From Acidimicrobiaceae bacterium UBA7830 (GTDB lineage: Bacteria > Actinomycetota > Acidimicrobiia > Acidimicrobiales > Ilumatobacteraceae): 30,162 bases of DNA. Where the stretch lies: assembly GCA_002501485.1 (NCBI GenBank), contig DLTS01000081.1, forward strand, positions 921 to 31,082, given 5' to 3'. Each line of letters begins with the position of its first letter. Position 1 is the stretch's first letter. Shown one piece after another: positions 23,360-30,162 of this stretch. A model generated the notes under the pieces. That model searched no databases, was not told the origin of the DNA, and worked only from the letters and a program-made list of their open reading frames with translations. Position numbers and translations under genes: made by a program.

Positions 23360-24908
23360 TCACGCTGGTGATTCCTGGCGATTCTCGCAACGCGTTCAGC
23401 ACGTCATCGGACACAGCGGACCCCGTGGCAATGAGCATGACGGCGGAATCTTCACCATCGACTCGCCCAACATCCATATCGGCAATGTTGACCTGCGCAT
23501 CGCCGAGCACTGTGCCTACGGTTCCGATCACACCAGGGCGGTCGTCGTTTGAAATGAGCAACATGTGCTCCGCAGGCGGGACGTCAACCCCGTGACCATC
23601 GACATCGACAACCCGTTGCTGGGCACTGCGGCCAGTGAGCACCCCGGAGATCTTGTGGTCGTCACTTGAGACGGTGAGCATGTTGACGTACTCGTCGGAC
23701 ACCGAGCGTTTCACCTCTACGAGGGCAACTCCGGCAGAATCGGCCAACTTCGGGGCGTTCACAAAACTGACTTGTTCTTCGGAGGTCCGACCGAAGAAAC
23801 CCTTCAACACTGCAAGACCGAGAATTCTGGTGTCGAGAACCGCAATATCACCGGCAACTTCGAACTCGATCGACGATGGAGAGCGCCCAGCGAGCGAGGA
23901 GAAGAGACGGCCAAGGCGCTCAGCCAAGCCGAGGTACGGCCGAAGGTTATCATCTGCTTCAGCGGCGTCAACGTTGACCGCCCACGGAACGAATTCACCT
24001 GCCAGAGCGAGCAGCATCATGTCGGCGATCGCGTCACCCGCTTTGTCTTGAGCCTCTCGAGTGCTAGCGCCAAGATGAGGTGTGACAACAACCTCGGGTA
24101 GCCCAAACAGGGGGCTGTCTGTGCACGGCTCACTATCAAACACGTCAAGTGCCGCGCCAGCAATCGTTCCGGCAGAAATACATACTGCAAGATCGTCTTC
24201 AACCACGATGCCGCCACGGGCAACATTGATCACTCGAAGAGAGGGCTTCGCTGTGGCGAGAAGATCAGCATTGATGAGCCCGACGGTCTCAGGGGTTCGA
24301 GGAAGGTGAACAGTAAGGAAGTCACTCACCGCTACGAGATCTTCGAGAGAGAGGAGTTCAACACCAATCTGCTGCGCTCGGTCTTCGGAGACAAACGGGT
24401 CGAACGCCACGATTCGCATCTGAAACGCCCGAGCCCGGTCGGCAACGAGCTTGCCAATTCGTCCGAGACCCACAATGCCAAGTGTTTTGTCGGCGAGTTC
24501 GACACCCTCCCACTTCGATCGTTCCCAGCGGCCATCGACAAGAGCTGAGTGCGCTTGCGGCACATTTCGAGCCTGCGCAAGAAGCAAAGCCATCGTGTGT
24601 TCGGCGGCGGAAATGATGTTGGACTGGGGAGCGTTGATCACCATCACCCCCGACTCGGTTGCTGCTGCGACGTCAACATTGTCAAGACCAATTCCGGCGC
24701 GACCAACCGCAATGAGGGAGTCTGCACTGGCGAGAACCTCTTCAGTAACCTGCGTCGCCGAGCGGATGATCAGGGCATGAGCTCCTGCTATGGCTGATTT
24801 CAGGTCGTCGTCTGACAACCCCTCCTGAACGTCGACATCATGACCGGCTGCGCGAAGACGATCGAGGCCACCAGGAGCGATTGCTTCTGTCACAAGAATA
24901 CGAGCCAT
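23343..24908 (-). CDS. serA: D-3-phosphoglycerate dehydrogenase
   Basis: SerA starts serine synthesis by oxidising 3-phosphoglycerate with NAD. The 521-residue protein is the long actinobacterial form: substrate domain, NAD-binding domain with GLGRIGKLVADRA and the catalytic His in TPHLGASTREAQ, an intervening ASB domain (about 315-445), and a C-terminal ACT domain (LLISNDDRPGVIGTVG) that binds serine for feedback control. I chose ATG at 24908, giving MARILVTEAIAPGG; the open frame extends 28 codons upstream but that part is not SerA-like. It is divergent from the GNAT-like gene and convergent with pyrF. Confidence 0.95.
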   Translation of the reverse strand: MARILVTEAIAPGGLDRLRAAGHDVDVQEGLSDDDLKSAIAGAHALIIRSATQVTEEVLASADSLIAVGRAGIGLDNVDVAAATESGVMVINAPQSNIISAAEHTMALLLAQARNVPQAHSALVDGRWERSKWEGVELADKTLGIVGLGRIGKLVADRARAFQMRIVAFDPFVSEDRAQQIGVELLSLEDLVAVSDFLTVHLPRTPETVGLINADLLATAKPSLRVINVARGGIVVEDDLAVCISAGTIAGAALDVFDSEPCTDSPLFGLPEVVVTPHLGASTREAQDKAGDAIADMMLLALAGEFVPWAVNVDAAEADDNLRPYLGLAERLGRLFSSLAGRSPSSIEFEVAGDIAVLDTRILGLAVLKGFFGRTSEEQVSFVNAPKLADSAGVALVEVKRSVSDEYVNMLTVSSDDHKISGVLTGRSAQQRVVDVDGHGVDVPPAEHMLLISNDDRPGVIGTVGTVLGDAQVNIADMDVGRVDGEDSAVMLIATGSAVSDDVLNALRESPGITSVIALDG

Positions 24909-25016
24909 AGATACGACATCGTTACCCTGCGGAGACCTCGCATACAACCGGAGCGCGCAGTCTGTACAAACTGTCAGACCGGTATCACGCATGAGTCCCG
25001 GGCCACTTCAACTGGC

Positions 25017-25022
25017 TACCTT
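25017..25022 (+). promoter_or_regulatory. -10 element for the GNAT-like gene, predicted leaderless
   Basis: TACCTT ends 6 nt before the ATG at 25029, without a Shine-Dalgarno. Confidence 0.4.
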
Positions 25023-25028
25023 TGAGAT

Positions 25029-25757
25029 ATGACGTCGATCAAAGATAGATCTCCCAAGGGTCTCATCGATATTCGACTTCTTTCAACTCCGCCAGAACTC
25101 GCAGAGGCCTCTGACGTCCTCATGCAGGTATGGGGCTCGACCACTCCAATTGTTTCGAGAGAGATGTTGCGGGCTGTCGAACATTCTGGTGGCTATATCA
25201 GTGGCGCATACGACGGCAGCCGACTTATCGGGGTCTCCTTCGGCTGGCGGGCCCAATATCACGGCGAAAGAGCCCTACATAGTCACGTCACCGGCCTTCT
25301 CAGCGGCAAACGCCATTCGGGCCTCGGTCGGTCACTGAAATTTCACCAGCGCGATTGGGCACGCAAAAACGACATTACGTGGATCACGTGGACGTTCGAT
25401 CCTCTCGTCAGGGTGAACGCCTGGTTCAACATCGAGGTACTCGGCGGTCAGGTTGCCGAGTACCTTCCGCATTTCTATGGGGAAATGACCGACTCGATCA
25501 ATGCGAACGACGAAAGTGACCGAGCCCTTGTGGCGTGGCGGGTTGACGAATCGTGCCTTCGACCAGCAACTGATCCAGACCAGCATCAACGAATCGCAGT
25601 GCCGGAGGACATCGTGTCGTTGCGGAAGTCAGACCCACAGTTGGCATTGCAGTGGCGTCGCAATGTTCGGTCGGCAATGATGGCCGCACTAGATGAGGAC
25701 TACACCATCGTTGGATTCTCCCGAGACGGGCATTACGAACTCGAAAGGCAGATATGA
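25029..25757 (+). CDS. GNAT-superfamily acyltransferase-like protein (COG3375 type)
   Basis: This 242-residue protein resembles the predicted GNAT proteins of the COG3375 type. Visible features are an N-terminal QVWGSTTPIVSREML, the strand GAYDGSRLIGVSFGW, the acyl-CoA-loop-like SGKRHSGLGRSLKFHQRDWA (about 91-110), ITWTFDPL and a NIEVLGGQVAEYLPHFYG segment. Members often lie next to MenC/N-acylamino-acid racemase genes, as here: the following gene starts inside this stop codon (ATGA, 25754-25757). In Geobacillus kaustophilus a GNAT enzyme next to such a racemase N-succinylates D-amino acids. That role here is inference. Confidence 0.75.
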   Translation: MTSIKDRSPKGLIDIRLLSTPPELAEASDVLMQVWGSTTPIVSREMLRAVEHSGGYISGAYDGSRLIGVSFGWRAQYHGERALHSHVTGLLSGKRHSGLGRSLKFHQRDWARKNDITWITWTFDPLVRVNAWFNIEVLGGQVAEYLPHFYGEMTDSINANDESDRALVAWRVDESCLRPATDPDQHQRIAVPEDIVSLRKSDPQLALQWRRNVRSAMMAALDEDYTIVGFSRDGHYELERQI

Positions 25758-26866
25758 AATTCACTCAATTGGAACTCCGAAGAATTCATCTCGAGCTGGT
25801 GACTCCATTCCGCACAAGTTTCGGTGAGCAAACTGCCCGTGAAATTCTGCTCGTTGGCATCACCTCTAATGACGGCACCGTTGGATGGGGCGAATGCGTC
25901 GCAATGAGTGAGCCACTGTACTCCCCTGAATATGTGTCGGGCGTCGAGACGGTGATCGCCGAGTTCCTTGCTCCACGACTCACCCAACGCGGTGATGTCA
26001 TCGCTGGAGAAGTTGCCGACGTTCTCCGGCCGATCAAAGGCCACCAGATGGCAAAAGCTGCGATTGAAATGGCGGTTCTTGACGCTGAACTTCGATCTGG
26101 CGGCATCAACTTGCACACTCGATTCGGTGGAACACGCAACACGATTCCAAGTGGGGTCTCCGTTGGCATTTTTTCTTCGATCGATGCCTTGCTTTCCGCA
26201 GTCCAAGGCTACGTCGATGACGGATACGCACGTATCAAACTGAAAATCGAACCTGGTTGGGACCTTGAACCGGTTCGCCTTGTGCGCGAACTCATCGGAC
26301 CAGAAATGGGCCTCCAGGTCGACGCAAATACCGCCTACACAAGGCAAGATTTCGACCATCTCCGCCAACTCGACATGTATGGCCTGCTGCTCATCGAGCA
26401 ACCATTAGAAACCGATGACCTACTCGGCCATCGTGATCTTGCGGCGGCAATTGAAACTCCGGTGTGCCTCGACGAATCGATTGAGTCATTGACGCAGGCC
26501 GAGGATGCCGTTGCGATCGGGGCTGCAGAAATCATCAATATCAAACCCGGTCGCGTTGGTGGCTATCTCGAAGCTGTTCGGATTCACGACCTTTGTCGAG
26601 CACATGACATTCCGGTTTGGTGTGGAGGAATGCTCGAAACCGGCATCGGTAGAGCCGCTAACTGTGCCCTCGCCGCTTTAGACGGTTTTGTTCTTCCCGG
26701 AGATATCTCAGCATCGAGGCGCTTCTACGCACGCGACATCGTTCGTGAGCCCATCGAAGTCGTTGCCGGTGAAGTGACAGTCCCATCTGCCCCTGGGCTT
26801 GGTTACGACCTCGACGCAGAGTTCGTCGAGTCGATTACAACATCTCTGCAGCGTGTCTCGCTATGA
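25754..26866 (+). CDS. Enolase-superfamily o-succinylbenzoate synthase / N-acylamino acid racemase
   Basis: This 370-residue enolase-superfamily enzyme is of the MenC-type-2/NAAAR subgroup. The catalytic lysine motif is RIKLKIEPG (about 157-165), metal ligands are in LQVDANTAY, LIEQPLE and CLDESIES, and the second catalytic Lys is in INIKPGRVGG. Such enzymes make o-succinylbenzoate for menaquinone, racemise N-succinyl or N-acyl amino acids, or do both. No other men gene is in the window, and the coupling to a GNAT gene favours, but does not prove, an N-succinylamino acid role. I leave the gene symbol blank for that reason. Confidence 0.88.
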   Translation: MKFTQLELRRIHLELVTPFRTSFGEQTAREILLVGITSNDGTVGWGECVAMSEPLYSPEYVSGVETVIAEFLAPRLTQRGDVIAGEVADVLRPIKGHQMAKAAIEMAVLDAELRSGGINLHTRFGGTRNTIPSGVSVGIFSSIDALLSAVQGYVDDGYARIKLKIEPGWDLEPVRLVRELIGPEMGLQVDANTAYTRQDFDHLRQLDMYGLLLIEQPLETDDLLGHRDLAAAIETPVCLDESIESLTQAEDAVAIGAAEIINIKPGRVGGYLEAVRIHDLCRAHDIPVWCGGMLETGIGRAANCALAALDGFVLPGDISASRRFYARDIVREPIEVVAGEVTVPSAPGLGYDLDAEFVESITTSLQRVSL

Positions 26867-26878
26867 GAACCCGCACAG

Positions 26879-26884
26879 TAATCT
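26879..26884 (+). promoter_or_regulatory. -10 element for the SCP2 gene, predicted leaderless
   Basis: TAATCT ends 6 nt before the GTG at 26891, in the 24-nt gap after the enolase-type gene. Confidence 0.4.
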
Positions 26885-26890
26885 CACGGC

Positions 26891-27304
26891 GTGAGCCTTC
26901 CCTTTCTTTCGCCTAAGTGGATCGAAGCCGCCCGGGACATCCGCGAGCGCTACTCGGCTGACACTGCGCCGATTGAGGTCGCGGTAAAGGTCAACCAAGT
27001 CATTACCGATGTGCCGTTTGGCGATGGTGAACTCCATGCCCATATCGACACGTCGAACGGTGTTCTCGACCTTGAACTCGGCCATCTCGATGACCCTGAT
27101 GCCACGATCACATTGAGCTATGAAACCGCTCGCGCCTTTCTCGTCGAACGAGATCCAGCAAAGGTGATGCAAGCGTTCATGTCTGGTGGCATTCAGGTCG
27201 ATGGCGATCTCATGAAGATCATGGCGATGCAAGCTGCAACACCTCAGGATGACCTTGCTAACGCGGTAGCCGAAGAGATTCTGGCAATCACCGACCTTGA
27301 CTGA
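26891..27304 (+). CDS. SCP2 sterol-carrier-domain protein
   Basis: This 137-residue protein starts at GTG and is a single SCP2-type lipid-binding domain: about residues 25-115, with GELHAHIDTSNGVLDLELG, DATITLSYETARAFL, DPAKVMQAFMSGGIQVDGD and the helix LMKIMAMQA. SCP2 proteins bind fatty acyl-CoA, sterols or other lipids in a hydrophobic tunnel. The ligand is unknown. It converges on the pseudokinase gene with a 44-bp gap in which I see no clear terminator. Confidence 0.86.
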   Translation: MSLPFLSPKWIEAARDIRERYSADTAPIEVAVKVNQVITDVPFGDGELHAHIDTSNGVLDLELGHLDDPDATITLSYETARAFLVERDPAKVMQAFMSGGIQVDGDLMKIMAMQAATPQDDLANAVAEEILAITDLD

Positions 27305-27348
27305 GCATCAGCTCAACTCATCGTCAGGACAAGTCGCTCTTAGAGAGT

Positions 27349-29391
27349 TCAAGTAGACACAATGTCAACCTGCGTGCCGTTCGGAAACTCATCGCCGGCT
27401 GATGGTTCTTCCCCCTCGATGGTGATCTCTTCAACAATGCCATCTGCAGCGCCGAGAGTGAGCTCAACGATGAAACCAGAATCGCTAAGAAGTTGCTGAG
27501 CGTCTTCGAACGTCATCCCGGAAAGCACCGACGGAAACGCGATCAGGTCAGGGCCAAGCGAGACTGACACTTCAATCGTTCCTCCTCGCTCAACAAACTC
27601 TCCCGGTTGAGGAGATTGAGATAGCACGAGACCTGCTTCACTTTCCTCGTCGTAGACCTCTTCAGTTTCGACAATGCGGAGTTCGGTGCCCACGAGCTGC
27701 GCTCGGGCGACCCCAACGACGAGCCCAACGATATTTGGAACCTCTCGGGGAGCCGGTCCTCCTGAAATAACAAGACGAACCAGTGTTCCAGGCTCTACCA
27801 AGTCGCCGGCGGCGATCGCAGGGTCATCGGGAACCTCCCAAGTGATGACCTCTCCATTCTCGATCACTTCGTTGTACACAATTTCGGTGAAGGGCTGGAA
27901 GCCTGCGCTGTCAAGAATGTCAAGCGCATCAGCACTCGGTAACGCAATGACTTCAGGCAGTTCCCTCAAAACTGGCCCTTCACTGATCACAATCGTGAAT
28001 ACACCGCCCTTGCGAAGCTCATCGCCTGCGACCGGACTCGTCCGAATGACAGCACCCACGACCGGCTGCACATCAGATCGCTCCGGAACCACGGTGACCT
28101 CCCATTCGAATGGCGTCACGACATTTGCGGCCTCAGCCTCCGAAATTCCGGTAAGCACAGGCACCTCGTACACCGGGGTCGTCAGCAACATTCGGGCACC
28201 CAATACTCCGAGGGCAACCACTACAACGGCTAACAGGGGCAGCACCCACCGCGGGCGGCGGGTTACCGGCCCCTCGTGCGACACCACTCCCTGCTGCGCC
28301 TCGATACCAGCGTCATCGGAGCTGTCGTGAACTGCTCCGATGGGCTCTTCCAAACTGGGCTGCAACGGCATCACGTCTATCTGCCGAGGTAGGTCTACCG
28401 CATTAGGAGGTACCCCATCGGTCGAAGGGTCGGTCTGAAGTGTTGGCTCGGGCGCTGCCGCCTCTTTGAGCTCCTGCGGAGGCGCAGCTGCAGCGCCCGG
28501 GTCAATTGAAATAACGAGCGGTAGAGGTTCGGGTCGCGGTAGTCGGCGCGCAACGTTGACGAATTCCATGCCAAGCTCCACCGCAGTGGCGCGTTCATCA
28601 ACCGATGGCCGGGCTGCCTGTTCAAGCACACGGCCAAGTGGGCCAAGATCAGCTGTCACCGGAAGAATTCGACCGACACGAGCCCTCAACGTCGCCGCAG
28701 CCGAATCGGTTGAGAACGGCACGTTGCCTGTCAACGCTTCAACGAGAACGAGGCCGAGCCCATACACATCAGAACCGTCCGTTGCCGGTTGCCCTTCTGC
28801 GACCTCTGGCGCCGTATACAGCACCATGTTGTTGTCGGGCCCGCCGCTCGCTGACCACATTGCCGCTTGTAATGGCGCCGCAAGACCAAGGTCGACAAGT
28901 CGGGCACGCCCATCGGCTCCAAACACAATTTTGGATGGAGTGACCTCTCCGTGAATGTGGCCCTGGCGATGGGCTTCTGCAAGACCATGACAAAGGTCGA
29001 GTCCAACTTGAAGGGCCTGCGAATGGGAAAGACGACGACCGCGATCAAAGATGTCGCGAAGACTCCCTCCTTCTAAGCGTTCGGTAACGACGTACGCCGT
29101 TGAGGCTGCACCGTCACTTCTTTTGTGCACTCCCCAGTCAAACACCGCCACAAGGTTGGGGTGCGAAACGAGTGCAGCAGATGACATCGCCGTTCGGAAA
29201 GAGCTCGCAAAATTAGGCGTCGTCATCACTCGACGCCGAATCAATCTGACCAGCACTGCGCGATCGTCGATCGTGTCCCACGCGTCCGCAATTGATACTG
29301 CCGAGCCCTTGGCGACAAACGACATCAGCCGGTACCGGCCACCAATCACCTCGTCTAGACGTGTTTCAGGTTCAAGCGGGTCAATTTCCAC
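27349..29391 (-). CDS. PASTA-domain protein with degenerate Ser/Thr kinase domain (probable pseudokinase)
   Basis: This 680-residue membrane protein has the PknB layout: cytoplasmic kinase fold (about 16-280), a Pro/Glu-rich juxtamembrane linker (285-380), one transmembrane helix (about 382-403) and four PASTA repeats outside (about 407-472, 476-545, 549-613, 617-680). The kinase motifs are broken. The Gly-rich loop reads VAKGSAVSIADA, the VAIK Lys is Arg 49 (VLVRL), HRD is HGE (147-149) and the following Lys is Thr; the DFG Asp is kept as D167-L-G, and APE (194-196) and SDVYGLG remain. PASTA repeats bind muropeptides or lipid II in relatives, so a wall-sensing scaffold is plausible. It starts at GTG, with TAGCGT 9 nt upstream. 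Confidence 0.88.
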   Translation of the reverse strand: MEIDPLEPETRLDEVIGGRYRLMSFVAKGSAVSIADAWDTIDDRAVLVRLIRRRVMTTPNFASSFRTAMSSAALVSHPNLVAVFDWGVHKRSDGAASTAYVVTERLEGGSLRDIFDRGRRLSHSQALQVGLDLCHGLAEAHRQGHIHGEVTPSKIVFGADGRARLVDLGLAAPLQAAMWSASGGPDNNMVLYTAPEVAEGQPATDGSDVYGLGLVLVEALTGNVPFSTDSAAATLRARVGRILPVTADLGPLGRVLEQAARPSVDERATAVELGMEFVNVARRLPRPEPLPLVISIDPGAAAAPPQELKEAAAPEPTLQTDPSTDGVPPNAVDLPRQIDVMPLQPSLEEPIGAVHDSSDDAGIEAQQGVVSHEGPVTRRPRWVLPLLAVVVVALGVLGARMLLTTPVYEVPVLTGISEAEAANVVTPFEWEVTVVPERSDVQPVVGAVIRTSPVAGDELRKGGVFTIVISEGPVLRELPEVIALPSADALDILDSAGFQPFTEIVYNEVIENGEVITWEVPDDPAIAAGDLVEPGTLVRLVISGGPAPREVPNIVGLVVGVARAQLVGTELRIVETEEVYDEESEAGLVLSQSPQPGEFVERGGTIEVSVSLGPDLIAFPSVLSGMTFEDAQQLLSDSGFIVELTLGAADGIVEEITIEGEEPSAGDEFPNGTQVDIVST

Positions 29392-29460
29392 AGCGCCTTG
29401 ACGCTATCTCGTATTGACCAGCGGTTGGGGTCGAGACCGAATTGGTGGCACGATGGTCAG

Positions 29461-29982
29461 GTGACTTTTGAAGACCAACACGAAGCATCCCCTGCGCGTC
29501 AACAAGAGCGCAAGCGCTCAGATCGAACGCTGCTAGTTGTGAGTCTTTTCATCGCAATCGGCCTCGTGCTCGTCACTCGGGGTGTGCTCACGAGCGTCAC
29601 CGGAGATGAACGTGCAGATCTTCCAAGCACCATCGAATCGGTACTGCCCGTGCCCGATGCAGAGCAGGCTCTTGCCCAATCCGACGTCTTTGTCGACCTA
29701 GCTCCCGGGCTCACCGGGGTGCTTGTCATCGATGGCATCGAAATCGAGACGGTCAATCTCTCCGAGGTTCAGACCGAAGGTGTTGAACCCGGTGAGCAAG
29801 TGGCTGTTCCCGTTGTGACCGTGTTCGAACCGGGCAACTTCACGCTCACTTATGCACCCTCGAGGGACGGACCAATCGACAGATTCGACTCTGGAACGCA
29901 CCGTGTTGATGTGATCTTCTGGCCCATCAAAGATGGGCGCGAGCGCGCCCGCGTCTACACATGGTTCTTCAACGTTGTTTAG
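29461..29982 (+). CDS. Membrane-anchored protein of unknown function
   Basis: This 173-residue protein has a charged N-terminus (EDQHEASPARQQERKRSDR), one transmembrane helix (about 23-42, TLLVVSLFIAIGLVLVTRG) and an extracellular domain of about 130 residues. The topology would be N-in. The outer part looks beta-rich (VFVDLAPGLTGVLVIDGIEI; VVTVFEPGNFTLTYAPS; HRVDVIFWPIK) and may be an Ig-like fold; the family is not recognised. I chose GTG at 29461; the frame extends to a TTG at 29398, close to the divergent pseudokinase start. Its stop overlaps the stop of the convergent BRCT gene by two bases. Confidence 0.7.
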   Translation: MTFEDQHEASPARQQERKRSDRTLLVVSLFIAIGLVLVTRGVLTSVTGDERADLPSTIESVLPVPDAEQALAQSDVFVDLAPGLTGVLVIDGIEIETVNLSEVQTEGVEPGEQVAVPVVTVFEPGNFTLTYAPSRDGPIDRFDSGTHRVDVIFWPIKDGRERARVYTWFFNVV

Positions 29983-30162
29983 CCCGCCGTATCGGGGATC
30001 GCGCCCGTCGAGAGAAATTTCTCAAAATTCGCGGCGACAATGATCGGCACGCCGAGACTCTCGGCCTTGATGAGTTTCGACGCACCTGCTCCCTCGCCGA
30101 CGACAAGCGCAAACGTCTTTTTCGAGACGCTGCCCGGTGAGGTCCCCCCTCGGGCGGCAACA
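29979..30162 (-). CDS. C-terminal BRCT domain, probably NAD-dependent DNA ligase (5' truncated)
   Basis: The frame is open from the right edge of the window to TAA at 29981-29979; about 60 residues are visible. They form most of a BRCT domain: GGTSPGSVSKKTFALVVGE, then GAGASKLIKAESLGVPII, and a terminal FEKFLSTG helix. This pattern, with SVSKKT followed by the G-SKL-KAE-LGVPI segment, is that of the C-terminal domain of LigA, which seals nicks in DNA replication. The catalytic domains lie outside the window, so a stand-alone BRCT protein cannot be ruled out. Confidence 0.75.
   Translation of the reverse strand, partial: VAARGGTSPGSVSKKTFALVVGEGAGASKLIKAESLGVPIIVAANFEKFLSTGAIPDTAG

Noticed and set aside
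29398..29460. TTG at 29398 as the start of the membrane-anchored protein
   Set aside because: It lies 6 bp from the divergent pseudokinase start, which leaves no room for a promoter. GTG at 29461 gives a normal charged N-terminus before the membrane helix.
1..30162. CRISPR array, insertion sequence or prophage
   Set aside because: No regularly spaced short repeats, transposase, integrase or phage structural gene was seen. The only direct repeat noted is the 31-bp pair in the Ltp gene.

Overview
The window looks like a chromosomal segment of an actinobacterium, most likely an Acidimicrobiia-type lineage. The grounds are moderate-to-high GC with frequent GTG starts, a large LeuA, a CimA with a C-terminal regulatory domain, an Ltp-repeat lipoprotein, an SCP2 protein, a PASTA-domain kinase-like protein, and gene starts that mostly lack a Shine-Dalgarno but have a TANNNT hexamer 6-9 nt upstream (a leaderless-mRNA signature known from Actinobacteria). 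The taxonomic call is inference. No phage, transposon or CRISPR array is visible.

Layout. 1-643: the 3' end of an Ltp-repeat lipoprotein gene, then tRNA-Glu(CTC) and tRNA-Gln(CTG) on the minus strand. 689-2688: gltX and a ydcF-like gene, co-oriented with those tRNAs. 2750-3891: a VIT1/CCC1 metal transporter and a DUF2237 protein. 3911-7915 (minus): cimA, an unrecognised 181-aa protein, a Bcp/PrxQ peroxiredoxin and a GlcD/D2HGDH-type FAD dehydrogenase. 7916-8263: a regulatory interval with an attenuator-like cimA leader and three DnaA-box-like 9-mers. 8264-10259: an agmatinase/ureohydrolase-family enzyme and a nucleoside hydrolase. 10296-12250 (minus): leuB-ilvE. 12409-16414: a tiny lipoprotein, greA, an alpha/beta hydrolase, an AarF/ABC1 kinase-like protein and a two-domain FKBP lipoprotein. 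16521-18514: leuCD. 18511-20392 (minus): a DEAD-box RNA helicase followed by a decayed lipoprotein gene. 20432-23340: the leuA leader and leuA, a small ferredoxin, pyrF. 23343-24908 (minus): serA. 25029-27304: a GNAT-like protein, a MenC/N-acylamino-acid-racemase-type enolase and an SCP2 protein. 27349-30162: a PASTA-domain pseudokinase, a membrane-anchored unknown, and the C-terminal BRCT domain of a truncated gene, probably ligA.

The theme is branched-chain amino acid synthesis. LeuA, LeuCD, LeuB and IlvE make leucine. CimA makes citramalate, which LeuCD and LeuB can turn into 2-oxobutyrate for isoleucine. The two committing enzymes are each preceded by a translation-coupled leader: leuA by a 12-codon peptide with four consecutive Leu codons and a full alternative-hairpin attenuator, cimA by a 12-codon peptide with five Ile codons (three in a row) and an intrinsic terminator. 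Both leader peptides appear to start at the transcription start. These two leaders, especially the Ile one on cimA, are the most interesting content here.

Other points of note: gltX lies next to the two tRNAs that a non-discriminating GluRS charges; a PASTA protein has a degenerate kinase domain; a decayed lipoprotein retains its signal peptide; a DnaA-box-like cluster is helically phased; and a GNAT-enolase pair resembles the D-to-L amino acid conversion pair of Geobacillus.
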